This document shows positions 20,776-29,583 of a DNA stretch of 64,000 nt, in pieces. The translations under genes and the position numbers were made by a program. Source of the DNA: Paramoeba atlantica (Eukaryota; Discosea); the NCBI GenBank assembly GCA_977017575.1, contig CDRNVI010000090.1, positions 1 through 64,000 on the forward strand, written 5' to 3'. The number at the start of each line of letters is the position of its first letter. The first letter of the stretch is position 1. The notes under the pieces were generated by a model, which was not told the DNA's origin, did no database searches, and saw only the letters and a program-made list of their open reading frames with translations.

Positions 20776-21015
20776 AAGGAGTGTTTTGCAAAAAAAATTG
20801 CGAAAGCGCCTTCCAATGGTAATCGAGGATAGAGAGGTGGTTTTAAGAGAAAAATTGAGTCTAAACTTAATTTGCCTAAAATACTGGAGCCAGTGTCTCA
20901 TTTTTGTTCCCGGTGAGGCCCCGGAGTTGCGTGAAGGCCTCCATACCCCACAACTACCACCTTCTCCCCTTATTTAGCGGGGCTCGCGCGAGCGACCCCT
21001 GATCGGGAGACGACT

Positions 21016-21857
21016 TCACGCTACTCGAATAGAGTCTTTCCAAAGACCGTTTGCGCGTTCCACGTGGTTCGTATGTATTCCTTCTTGTGACTTGAATCCT
21101 TCCGTCTTGTGGTTCACCTTTAGATGCATACGAGACCTTGTTTTCACGCCATTATAAGCACGAAAACTGTCTGTTGTGACGGTACTGTGCGAGGAGGTCT
21201 TGTCGATCACAGGAATTACACTTGTTGCTTTCCGATTCGGAAGGGTGGAGATACAGAAGTCCGTAATTTTCTTGTTACCATCGATTTCCTCAATCCTGCA
21301 CACATTTTCACTCCATTGGACACCGCCACGTCTTGCACGATGTCCTCTTTCATACTTTCGCTTTGACACGGCGACTTCATCGGCCTGGACATCGCTCCAG
21401 TTTTCGGGAAGTGACATGCGCAGCCAAGCGACGAAGGCGATTCCATAATCCAAAGTTTGCGTGAGGCGTGTAATAGTCTTTGGGTCAGCACCTGCTTCTT
21501 CACATATCGCTTTGCGCGTGGTCCCTCGATGCATCGCAATCAAGGTGAAAATCAGTTCCTTAAACGGATGATTCAGATCCTTACGGATGATCGTTGACCT
21601 CGCCCAGATGGTATGTACAGGCCTTCGAAAGGAAGTCTTTTCCTACACCGAGAAGGGCATAGGAAGCACTTGCGTCCCCCTTCCTTCATTAAAGACATGG
21701 TATGATTTTTACATTTCGGGCAAAGTGGTGATACATACGTTAAACCGTGTCGACGGGCCCACTTGTTTATTATTGCATCTTTCACTTTTCCTAACTCCAT
21801 GACCTTTAGACCATTAACGCAATCAAACGTTTCGCATCCATCGCAATCAAAGTTCAT
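21016..21857 (-). pseudogene. Merlin transposase, split by one frameshift
   Basis: The upstream part (21857 to 21573) encodes a zinc ribbon, CPKCKN and KCFLCPSRCRKR, followed by LPFEGLYIPSG. The downstream part (21543 to 21016) encodes the ISXO2-like DDE domain: QADEVAVSKRKYERGHR (first Asp), TVTTDSFRAYNG (second Asp) and GIHTNHVERANGLWK (final acidic residue). The second frame is open upstream of its first Met and reads ARSTIIRKDLNHPFKELIF, which continues naturally from the first part, so a single one-base shift near 21590-21600 separates them. The transposase would recognise the TIRs and cut and paste the element. It is inactive as read unless the shift is a sequencing error. Confidence 0.8.
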
Positions 21858-21983
21858 TCAGTTTTATTGCTTAGTAAGCGAAAAATAATGATGGAAAAGT
21901 CTGTAGAACACTGTAGAACATATTACTACTGCAAACAAACATTTTACAATTTTGTTTTTTGGGGGAAAAAAGTCCCTTTTCAC

Positions 21984-22071
21984 CTAGAAATATCATTAAG
22001 GGATAAAAATGTCATTAAGGGGTAAAAATGTCATTAAGGGGTTAAAATGTCATTTAGGGGTAAAGTTCCCC
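21984..22071. repeat. Right terminal inverted repeat of the Merlin element
   Basis: Tandem units of aaggggtaaaaatgtcatt type, the reverse complement of the left arm. Confidence 0.8.
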
Positions 22072-22263
22072 GTATACTACTTATGAGATACTGCTTTTCG
22101 GAGGTACCTAAAATATCGCATTATGTTGTTTCGTTTTATTTCGAAATAAGATCAGTCTCAACAAGATGCTTATACACATTTATTGAAGCACGGAGTTGAA
22201 GTAGAGCACTACCTACCGACTGCTGAGCTTGCCACTAGTGCGCGAAGAAGGAAACTGCAGAGC

Positions 22264-23625
22264 ATGAGTTCGTCCAGCGCGAGCTCTTCAGACGTGAGTT
22301 GTTCGGCGAGTACAGCGAAATTTAGAAGAATCGGCGATTTTTTAATAGGAGCCCCGATTGGCACAGGCTCTTTCAGTGTTGTGTACAAATGTAGGTACAT
22401 TGGAGACCAAGATTCGTCGGGCTCGTATGCAATCAAAGTAGTAAGTAAAAATAGGTTACAACAGCTAGGTGCAAAGACAACATTTATGCGAGAAGTGGAG
22501 GTGCTCAAACGTATTCCCCGTTCTCGGCATTTGATACACCCAGTTATGATTCTGCAGTCCGCACGTAACTTCTACATTGTTATGGAATACGCTTCCAATG
22601 GCACATTACTTCGACGCAGCAAAGGTTCGCAGATACGTGTCGCTATTCTTCGACATTATGTGCGTCATCTTCTTCTTGGGTTGAACGCTTTACACGGAGA
22701 GAACATTGCTCATCGGGATATTAAGCTAGAGAACCTCTTGCTTGATAAACGAAATACTCTTAAAATTTCAGATTTCAGCTTTACTATTGACGTACTACAG
22801 CACTACGAAATTTCCGAAATTTGTGGATCACCCCACTATGTTGCTCCTGAGGTTTTGGAAGGAAAGCCTCCATGTGTTGCCTCTGATATCTGGAGCGCGG
22901 GTGTGTGTATCTATGCGCTAACTACAGGCACAATGCCATTTGTAGCAGAAGACACTGAAAGATTGTTTTCAAGGATTAAAAGTGGTGCTATCAAGTTTCC
23001 GTCTTCGCTTGAGTGTGATCTTGTTGACATGTTGAAATCAATGCTTCAAGTCAATCATGAGGCCCGCTGGAGCGCTCGAAGATTATTGTGTCATCCATGG
23101 TTAATGCGAGATGAGCAAAACACAGTTTCCGACTTGATATATTCCAGCAAGGTGTTGCATAATATGAATTACAACAGTATGTATTGTAAATTATATACTA
23201 CGAGAAGCCCCGAAAACAACGGCTTACTTCTCTCCTCCAAGGAGTTCCGGCGGAGTGCTTCCTTTATTGATCTCTCTTTGCATACCAATTCAACGTCTCA
23301 CCTCAATCATAGGACCTATAAGAAAAATCATGTGCTTCAGGGCGTGGTATACGGTGATCAGCATTCTCAACCCAAATCGGATGCTTGGATATATCTTCAT
23401 CAGATCAGAGCAGTTTTTTGGCATGCATCTCTAAAAAACAGATTCACCAAAAATGTTTTTCGCTTTGCGTCACTTTTTATTGTAGGTATGGCGCTTTGGA
23501 TAAACGCTTTACTGTACCTAAGCTTTGGGTTGCCTTGGAAACGACTGGTCATGGCTGTAATGCATAGAGTGCGAAAGAAAGAATCTAATAATAAAAGATC
23601 AATGAGCCAGAGCTGTATCTTCTAA
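22264..23625 (+). CDS. Ser/Thr protein kinase with C-terminal membrane anchor and DFS in place of DFG
   Basis: Protein of 453 residues from the ATG at 22264. The kinase domain (about 24-290) has the glycine loop GTGSFSVV (33-40), Lys58 in YAIKVV, HRDIKLEN, the metal-binding motif as ISDFSF (Ser instead of Gly), a short activation loop ending CGSPHYVAPEVL, and DIWSAGVCIYAL. The overall pattern is of the CAMK/SNF1-like group. Near the C-terminus (about residues 395-425) is a hydrophobic stretch, ASLFIVGMALWINALLYLSF, then a basic tail, suggesting a tail-anchored kinase facing the cytosol. DFS is rare but several active kinases tolerate it. The spacer to the Merlin element is under 200 bp. Confidence 0.82.
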   Translation: MSSSSASSSDVSCSASTAKFRRIGDFLIGAPIGTGSFSVVYKCRYIGDQDSSGSYAIKVVSKNRLQQLGAKTTFMREVEVLKRIPRSRHLIHPVMILQSARNFYIVMEYASNGTLLRRSKGSQIRVAILRHYVRHLLLGLNALHGENIAHRDIKLENLLLDKRNTLKISDFSFTIDVLQHYEISEICGSPHYVAPEVLEGKPPCVASDIWSAGVCIYALTTGTMPFVAEDTERLFSRIKSGAIKFPSSLECDLVDMLKSMLQVNHEARWSARRLLCHPWLMRDEQNTVSDLIYSSKVLHNMNYNSMYCKLYTTRSPENNGLLLSSKEFRRSASFIDLSLHTNSTSHLNHRTYKKNHVLQGVVYGDQHSQPKSDAWIYLHQIRAVFWHASLKNRFTKNVFRFASLFIVGMALWINALLYLSFGLPWKRLVMAVMHRVRKKESNNKRSMSQSCIF

Positions 23626-24573
23626 AATACTCTTTGACAAGTAAATGCATACTATTGTTTCCTTATTTATTCGTGCTTCGAAATTTGTCGAACAGTCGAG
23701 AAACAATCTTTTTGCCGCATGTAAAAATATGAGGTGATGGGGATCGGGATTCAGTGCGGTCTTGACACTGTCTCAGTTGCCATAAACATTAGAGTCCCCA
23801 GAGCGATTCCAGAAAGGGATCTCCATACATGTTCTCGGAGCAAAAAGTCTTCTCCTTTTCGCAGGGACGTCCAGTGGGTTCCATTCAAGAAATGATTTCA
23901 AGTCTTGTGTACCTTTCACTGAAAAAATGGCGAAAAAGATCTTCACTAGGGGAACGAGATCTCTCGAATTCTACCAAAAAGAGCAAAAAATGATGAAAAA
24001 TCGACATTTGCTTCGCAGGGGGCACACTTGTGTCCATGGGTGTATGTTCACTTTCGGTACTACCAAGATCATAACATTCGGTACTGCCAAGATCATAACT
24101 TGCAATCCAGAAAAACTCTTCTTACATTTTGATTTCTTTCTTCATTTTCCTGTTTTTGCGATCAGGGTAGAGAAAGTAAACTGGATGTACATTTTATACA
24201 ATGTTTTGTATTTACCGGATGTAAGTCCATTGTATAAATTACTTCCTTCGCATCGTAAGTGACTTGAAAATATAAAAAAACGAATATTTCTACCGCACAT
24301 TAATATCCAGCAAGACCTTGGAGGGCCAAATGTAAGCCTCGATTTCGCGCTGCTTCGCGCGACACCACCCACACCCCTCATACGGAGTACCATTTAAGCA
24401 TGTAGCCAAATTTTAAGCAGTACGATAAATATGTAAATAGCCAACAGACAAGATTATTTCTTACTATACACTGTATGTTACTATATACTGTATGCTTTAG
24501 CGGGTTTACTGTCATAAAAGGTAAGTTATGTTTTTAATTTCAGAACTGTCGGTTAGCACACTTGCGTACGTTC
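23626..24573. other. Intergenic region with repeat relics
   Basis: Contains a relic of the MITE terminal repeat at about 23917-24030 and a 23-24 bp tandem duplication (ttcggtactaccaagatcataac) at about 24053-24100. A small ORF at 23927-24262 overlaps these repeats and is not credible as a gene. The last 150 bases before WEE1 are AT/T-rich. Confidence 0.5.
23917..24030. repeat. Solo relic of the 747-bp MITE terminal repeat
   Basis: The stretch containing aaagatcttcactaggggaa and gagatctctcgaattctacc aligns with the inner part of the terminal inverted repeat of the MITE at 34631-35377 (caaagctcttcgctagggga then tgagatctctccaatgctgc). The rest of the element is missing. Confidence 0.5.
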
Positions 24574-25578
24574 ATGACCATTCAACATCCCTTAAAACGC
24601 TTTCTGTCGAGAACATCCTTGCCCGAGGATACGGAGGCGCTGTGCGAAAGCCCACCACATACAATGTCGTGCCTTAGAGAATCAGTATCAAGCTCAGACA
24701 TGAGCGAGCTGAACTCCACACTAGGCATTAAGAAACTTTGGAAGGAATATTCGGATGTGGATATTCTTGACAATGGGCACTTCGCCACTGTGTGGAAAGC
24801 TTATCACTTGCTGGAAGGCAAGGTATTCGCGATTAAGCAAATTCGAGCGACGATTCGTGGAAATTCCGAGTGTCTCAGACGGATGCAGGAAGTATATGCG
24901 TTGTCTGCGTGCCAAGGACATGCTCATATTCTTAGATATTATGAGAGTTGGCTTGAAGATGCGCAGCTTCATATTCGCACGGAGTACTGTGAAGAGGGGT
25001 CGGTAAAGAAACGCTACCCTTGCGGAGAATATAACTGGTCCGAACGAGAACTTTGGGATATTTTGTTTCAGGTAGCCCTTGCACTTCAATATCTTCATTC
25101 TAAGGGATATTGCCATCTCGACGTGAAAATGGATAATGTTTATGTCAGATATCTGTGCGGAAAACGTGTTTTTAAGCTTGGTGACTTCGGCCATGCGAGA
25201 TGCTTTGACGTGGAAGCATACGGGGAACGTGAGACTAACTGTCACTACCAGATGCCTTGCGATGAAGAGGGAGACAAGAGATATCTGTGTCCAACATTCC
25301 TTAGAGAAAACACACACTGGTGCGAGGCAGATATTTACGCCCTAGGGAGCAGTGTCTTTGAGTTGGCTCTTGGACATGAAAAGGATATTGATGAAGCTAT
25401 TTGTAATTCACTTCTGCAAGGTAAACTCCTAGGAATTCACCATCTTAGCGAAGGCCTTCGTATCTTTTTGGAATTAATGATCCATCCTAGCCCATCGGCA
25501 CGGCCGACAGCTTTTGATGTTGTTAAGATGGCTGCCTGTAGTGCACAATCTCATCTTTGTGTTTCATTAAAGAGATGA
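24574..25578 (+). CDS. WEE1: WEE1-like cell-cycle protein kinase
   Basis: Protein of 334 residues from the ATG at 24574. The kinase domain covers about residues 60-325. WEE1 hallmarks include the VYALSAC...H.HILRYYESWLED segment (animal WEE1 has VYAHAVLG...H.VRY..AW.ED), the hinge TEYCEEGSV, LKHxxxxH replaced by CHLDVKMDNVYV, the DFGHA metal motif (GDLGH in animal WEE1) and the short activation segment EEGDKRYLCPTFL resembling EGDSRFLANEIL. WEE1 phosphorylates the Tyr of CDK1 to hold the G2/M transition. The Arg of the HRD motif is Leu (HLD), as tolerated in this family (HMD in animals). The N-terminal regulatory region is short, about 60 residues. Activity looks plausible. Confidence 0.82.
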   Translation: MTIQHPLKRFLSRTSLPEDTEALCESPPHTMSCLRESVSSSDMSELNSTLGIKKLWKEYSDVDILDNGHFATVWKAYHLLEGKVFAIKQIRATIRGNSECLRRMQEVYALSACQGHAHILRYYESWLEDAQLHIRTEYCEEGSVKKRYPCGEYNWSERELWDILFQVALALQYLHSKGYCHLDVKMDNVYVRYLCGKRVFKLGDFGHARCFDVEAYGERETNCHYQMPCDEEGDKRYLCPTFLRENTHWCEADIYALGSSVFELALGHEKDIDEAICNSLLQGKLLGIHHLSEGLRIFLELMIHPSPSARPTAFDVVKMAACSAQSHLCVSLKR

Positions 25579-25738
25579 ACCAATTTCGACTCAGAGCGGT
25601 CGAAGAAGTGTCGTGCAGGAAATTCTTGAAACTCTGGAATCGGCACTCTTCTCTAAGTGTAAACCCCGCTGAATAATGTCCACTGGTGGATAGGTATTTT
25701 AGCGAGAGGTATTTTATTGCAGTTAAGGTTTGTCTTTA

Positions 25739-26284
25739 CTCCCCCTCTCATTAATTTTTATAAATATAAATTATAACAAAAATGAAAATATATATTTATA
25801 TTTATAATTATAAAAATTAATGAGAGAGGGTAGGTGGAAGGAGGGTGATATACAACACTTTAGATGATAGGATGAACCAATTTGTTTCGCTGTAAGGATA
25901 GATTGCGGGTAAGCGAGGATAATTATGAGATGTTAACTATAAATATTTGCTTAAGCGCCCATAGAGTAATGAAGGGAGGGCTAATGTACAAAAGGCAGAT
26001 CTGTACTTTCTGGAGAAAATTCCTCCTGTCCCTTCGTCTCCACAAACGTGATTGTACGCTGATTTCTACGAATTTCTTCGTAATCAGCGATGCGCTGCGG
26101 GGAAAAATAAAAGCCAAGACCGTTGTCCGAAGTGCGGTCCAAACGTTTCGGGGATATAGAAATAATCTACTTTAGAAAAACATAAAAGGATATGACTCTG
26201 AAAAAAATTGTAAATTTTTGTAGAAACATAAATTTTTGCAAAAAAATACCAAAGGTCATTTATAAAAATTAATGAGAGGGAGAG
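25739..26284. mobile_element. TA-flanked MITE with an inner palindrome
   Basis: The left end ctccccctctcattaattt (25739) and right end in reverse complement ctctccctctcattaattt (26284) form inverted repeats of about 26 bp, each next to a TA (25737-25738 and 26285-26286). A third inverted copy of the end at about 25810-25832 makes a 94-bp inner palindrome. Frames inside are short and unrecognised. TA duplication points to mobilisation by a Tc1/mariner-type transposase. Confidence 0.65.
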
Positions 26285-26344
26285 TATATTGTTCATGTAT
26301 TTATGTACAGTACTGTACCTCGTTGGCTTGTATTTTATTCTGTA

Positions 26345-26510
26345 CCTTGTTGACACCCCCCCATGTGCCCCTTCTCTCAGCCACGCTCCCCGCCGCTCTC
26401 CCCACACGCCGCGCGACCCGCCGCTCTCCCCGCCACGCTCACCACTGCGCTCCCCGCCGCACCACCCGCCGCGCTACCCGTAGCTCTACCCACCGCATTT
26501 TCCGAGTATG
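26345..26510. repeat. GC-rich simple repeat (ccgc/cgctcccc type)
   Basis: Irregular repeats such as cgctccccgccg and ccacccgccgcgctacccg. They give long open frames in several registers with Arg/Ala/Pro-only composition, so no gene is called. Confidence 0.5.
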
Positions 26511-26564
26511 GAGCTACCCGGCGTCAGCACAACAAGACGTTAAGAAACTAGGGTAGTATCCATT

Positions 26565-26964
26565 ATACATCAACGGTAAGGGCGTCCGACTCACGTCGGA
26601 TGATGGGGCTTAGCGACCCCAGCCTCCCGAGCTGGTTACGGATGTCAATAGTTCTAGGACTAATGGCAAGCGCGACTACACCGTCGCCACCTTCCTACCT
26701 CCCCCGTGTGGGGGCGCGAAGAGATTTGGTTGCCCCCCTACATGGGGATCGCTGGATAGTGTGTGGCCTAGCCTCACTGCGTCTCTTGCTCCCATCCTGA
26801 ACGAAGGTCAATCGCGGCGAGCTGCAATTGGCTATGCAAGCTGCTCCGAAAGGAGCGGTGACGGCTCGGAATATACCTGAGCTGTCAGCCACCTCATCTG
26901 GATGGTTGAGGGCCCACAGCCTTTCGAGGCCAAATGGGCGGCTGACCATGACCATGACCATGTA
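26565..26964 (+). other. Compact structured non-coding stretch (possible ncRNA or SINE/LINE end)
   Basis: Several perfect hairpins with four-base loops can be read directly: tccgac/gtcgga with loop tcac (26585-26600), ccccc/ggggg with loop gtgt (26701-26714), gctcc/ggagc with loop gaaa (26843-26856) and gcct/aggc with loop ttcg (26919-26930). The last lies inside a three-way fold closed by gtcagcc/ggctgac (26884-26946) with cctca/tgagg as second arm. Immediately after comes three copies of ccatga (26947-26963). Either a structured RNA or a retroposon ending in a short tandem tail fits; strand is assumed from the tail. Confidence 0.45.
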
Positions 26965-27076
26965 TTTATCGTAAAATGCAGATTCGTGTATTTGAATGAG
27001 AGAGAATGAAAACATAAGGGAAATACATACACTTGTTATTCTATATCCTTATTTTCGTAATACGTATTTGACATTA

Positions 27077-28123
27077 ATGAGAAGATCCTGTCTGGCGCTT
27101 GTATCCCTTAAAGTGGGTACGGGTGATAAGTGGGAAGTCCTGTATCAACGTCTCCGCAAAGGACACGTTCCCTCAGTATCTAAGTCTCGCTCCGAAATTA
27201 TGTGTAAATTCCAACCGGAGCTTCGTAAAACAGGTGTAACCGAGGGTGAGCTCCTGGACAAAGGCCCTCGCGAGCTAGCAAAGCTGCTGTTGCAGCTGCA
27301 CTACGAAAAGCTCTACGCCGTTCCGTTTCAGCTTATCACTTTTGATCTCGAATTCACGGATATTCCCCGATTTACACAAGAGGGACCCACGGCTAGCATC
27401 GTTGAATTTGGGGCATATCATCCCGAGTCAGGTAAGAAATTTCAGCGTTTTGTTTCGAATTCTCGAAGTCAGGAGATAAGTCAAAAATCAGTTGACCTCA
27501 CAGGCATTACAAAGAAAGACATCGCCAAGCAAGGAGTACCCTATCGCGCCGTATGGATTAGTTTCCTACGTTGGCTCACTCAATTACCTTTGCCCTTGTC
27601 TCTCGGTGCAAATGAACCTTATTTGCGTTTGGAGCAAACTTCATCGTCGGGGACTGAAAGCACAGAAAACAGCGAAGATACACTATTAGATGACAAGGAG
27701 ATCTCTCCCACCTCCGATGCCATCCCCTCACTTAATTCCTCCTTAAAATTCTTACTGCTCTCCCATGGGGGAAGGCTTGCAGATGTGAGTATGCTTAAAT
27801 GGGATTGCAAGCAGTGCGATCTCCCGGTCCCTCCAGAGATTACTTTTGGTGACACCTCTGGGTTAATTCGGGACCGTCACAGGCGTCGTCCCGTGACCAG
27901 CAACCATCTACCCCCGGCATGGGGTCTAATTGACTTAAAGCGTTGGCTGGGTTTACCCCTTGGAGGGACGAAGGCACACCGAGCACTAACGGATGCCATT
28001 ATGACGTGGGAAGTGCTGGACGAGACACTTCGCCGGTACGGCACAGAGCACTTGACTACGAAACAACAACTTGGGGAGGCGTTCTTTCGGTCTGCGGTGG
28101 ACAAGATTGCAATGGAAGTGTGA
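27077..28123 (+). CDS. DEDDh-type 3'-5' exonuclease family protein
   Basis: About 348 residues from the ATG at 27077; an earlier in-frame ATG at 26996 would add 27 residues. The start at 27077 gives MRRSCLALVSLKV, like a mitochondrial leader. The exonuclease fold is seen as LITFDLEFTD (Exo I with Asp and Glu), ASIVEFGAYHPESGKKF, VDLTGITKKDI, LLLSHGGRLADVSML (Exo II region, where the expected Asp is displaced) and AHRALTDAIMTWEVL (Exo III, H-x4-D). An insert of about 60 acidic Ser-rich residues separates Exo I and Exo II. The family trims RNA or DNA 3' ends. H-R-A-L-T-D keeps the catalytic His and Asp. Confidence 0.72.
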   Translation: MRRSCLALVSLKVGTGDKWEVLYQRLRKGHVPSVSKSRSEIMCKFQPELRKTGVTEGELLDKGPRELAKLLLQLHYEKLYAVPFQLITFDLEFTDIPRFTQEGPTASIVEFGAYHPESGKKFQRFVSNSRSQEISQKSVDLTGITKKDIAKQGVPYRAVWISFLRWLTQLPLPLSLGANEPYLRLEQTSSSGTESTENSEDTLLDDKEISPTSDAIPSLNSSLKFLLLSHGGRLADVSMLKWDCKQCDLPVPPEITFGDTSGLIRDRHRRRPVTSNHLPPAWGLIDLKRWLGLPLGGTKAHRALTDAIMTWEVLDETLRRYGTEHLTTKQQLGEAFFRSAVDKIAMEV

Positions 28124-28424
28124 CCTCCGTGAGGCACGCAGAACAGAAAGTTTTTTCTGTAATCTGCTTTCCCATAACATATTGCCTGAATCACATTATT
28201 AGTGTTAGACGCAGGTAAGCAAACAGGTTTTTTGACCTATGAACTTGTACACATGGCAAACGTATTCATTTTTCCGCATAATATTTGACATAAAATTATG
28301 GTTCATTGTTATGCCATATTGTTAACCAACAGAATTTTCCTTTGACACAGGTACATGGCTTGCATAGATGTCACTTTCTGACAGGTACAAGGTCGTTTCG
28401 TTCACGTGGTAACGATGCGCCGTT

Positions 28425-28655
28425 ATGAGGAAAAAAGATGTAGTATCAAGCGAGTCAGAAAACAGAGTACAACGTCGTTACAGACGCCAAGGAAAAAAAG
28501 AAAAGAAAGATAAACGTCCGAGCACGAATGTTCAGACGACGACTTCAGCTCGTCAACCGATTATTAAAGTAATTTTACGTGCCACACGTGCCAGCGAAGA
28601 AAGCAATTTTTCACCGTCGCAAAGTGGAATCCCGTTTCCTACTTTAGAAGAATGA
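28425..28655 (+). CDS. Small basic ORF, possible first part of a broken or recoded gene
   Basis: A 76-codon frame rich in Arg, Lys and Ser (RYRRQGKKEKKDKRPS), nuclear-targeting-like, ending TLEE. The next protein-like frame begins within a few bases in another register (28660), and a third at 29256 returns to the first register. The three may be one gene with two register changes, or separate small genes. No family recognised. Confidence 0.3.
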   Translation: MRKKDVVSSESENRVQRRYRRQGKKEKKDKRPSTNVQTTTSARQPIIKVILRATRASEESNFSPSQSGIPFPTLEE

Positions 28656-28659
28656 ACTG

Positions 28660-29295
28660 GTGTATCAACTCTGTTGTGCGTTGCTGCACGCGTTTCATTG
28701 GGATCTTCACTCTTCCGACCCGATATATGGAATACCCCAGGGGGCTGTGTGTGCCCCGACAACCATTGCAGAGAAATCCAGCCGTCACGGATCCCACGCT
28801 TGTGACGCTGCTGTTCTTATTCTAGATGGGGGACGTTTTTGTGTCGTCTTCCTGGACTGTCTTCCATCAGACTCAGCGACTGTGGCACATGCAGTGGACA
28901 CTAGAGTTCTACAGGAATATGCGGACACAAAGAAGAATGAAATGAACAAGTCTCATGGAGTTTCCCACGTAACGTATTGTATTCCTCATCAAGAGCAATT
29001 CGTTCATGTTAGTGGCACGGCCTGGGCACTGGCGTTGCTGCACGTGTGCCCTCTGTCGCTCCATGTGGCAAGGCGAGAAATGCTATCCTCCATAGAGGGA
29101 TTTTTGTACCTTCAACAACACGCCCATGTTACGGAAGAGTTGTACCCGCTTGTGCGTTCAGAACTTATGCCTTCTACCTACGCAAGGCAACGAAAAACTT
29201 TATTTGTTATTACGGAGACTCGGCAAAATAGGAGTCTGCCACACGATGTACTGATGTGCAATTTAAACACTTCGAAACAGACGACTTTGAAGTAG
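28660..29295 (+). CDS. Unknown ORF without a good start codon
   Basis: The frame opens with GTG at 28660; its first in-frame ATG is at about 28945, near the middle. The region about residues 45-165 has protein-like alternation of hydrophobic and polar residues (DAAVLILDGGRFCVVFLD, TAWALALLHVCPLSLHVA). It follows a small basic ORF and overlaps the next one by 40 bases. Lack of a start and the neighbouring frames suggest a shift or an unusual start rather than an independent gene. Function unknown. Confidence 0.35.
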   Translation: MYQLCCALLHAFHWDLHSSDPIYGIPQGAVCAPTTIAEKSSRHGSHACDAAVLILDGGRFCVVFLDCLPSDSATVAHAVDTRVLQEYADTKKNEMNKSHGVSHVTYCIPHQEQFVHVSGTAWALALLHVCPLSLHVARREMLSSIEGFLYLQQHAHVTEELYPLVRSELMPSTYARQRKTLFVITETRQNRSLPHDVLMCNLNTSKQTTLK

Positions 29296-29477
29296 ACACT
29301 TCTAACATTAATTTAAATGAGGTATTCGAGTCCCATAAATCAATTTCACGATCCTTTTCGTCCATTATATCTGATATACTGCACAATATGAAAATGGTAA
29401 CTGTAGACGGTGCAGAAAAAATATTCGTTGAAGTTTCAGAAAGCGTTCGACGCTCGCTGCGATCTAAAAAGTGGTAG
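29256..29477 (+). CDS. Unknown ORF, possible last part of the same gene
   Basis: About 73 codons from a GTG; no early ATG. The sequence is acidic then helical (FKHFETDDFEVDTSN, FVEVSESVRRSLRSKKW) and looks like real protein. It shares its register with the small basic ORF at 28425 and overlaps the previous frame, which supports a single gene interrupted by register changes. Confidence 0.3.
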   Translation: MQFKHFETDDFEVDTSNINLNEVFESHKSISRSFSSIISDILHNMKMVTVDGAEKIFVEVSESVRRSLRSKKW

Positions 29478-29583
29478 TGAAAATGCTTAAGTACAGATTT
29501 CTTATTGTCATTTTACGGTACATTTTTTACCTCCTTTAGTTTTGCCTTGCACAGAGGGGGGGCGCACCGTCAAAACGACAATA

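Larger units (their letters stand above)
20683..22071 (-). mobile_element. Merlin (IS1016/ISXO2-type) DNA transposon
   Basis: The 1389-bp element is bounded by imperfect terminal inverted repeats of about 85 bp. The left end reads ggccatttttacccc and the right end in reverse complement ggggaactttacccc. Both continue as tandem 17-19 bp units of taatgacatttttacccc type. Flanks gtatactat (20674-20682) and gtatactac (22072-22080) form a target duplication of 8-9 bp, the size expected for Merlin. The minus strand encodes a zinc-ribbon plus DDE transposase in two frames. Matching flanks and alignable TIRs suggest a fairly recent insertion. Confidence 0.88.

Noticed and set aside
24053-24100. Possible regulatory element from the ttcggtactaccaagatcataac duplication
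   Set aside because: Simple two-copy duplication in a repeat-rich spacer; nothing indicates regulation.
26272-26556. Frames of Ala/Arg/Pro/Thr in the GC-rich patch
   Set aside because: Low-complexity composition in all registers and no start context; treated as simple repeat.
26565-26964. HDV-like or hammerhead ribozyme
   Set aside because: Hairpins are clear, but the required nested double pseudoknot of HDV-type or the CUGANGA/GAAA core of hammerhead could not be found.
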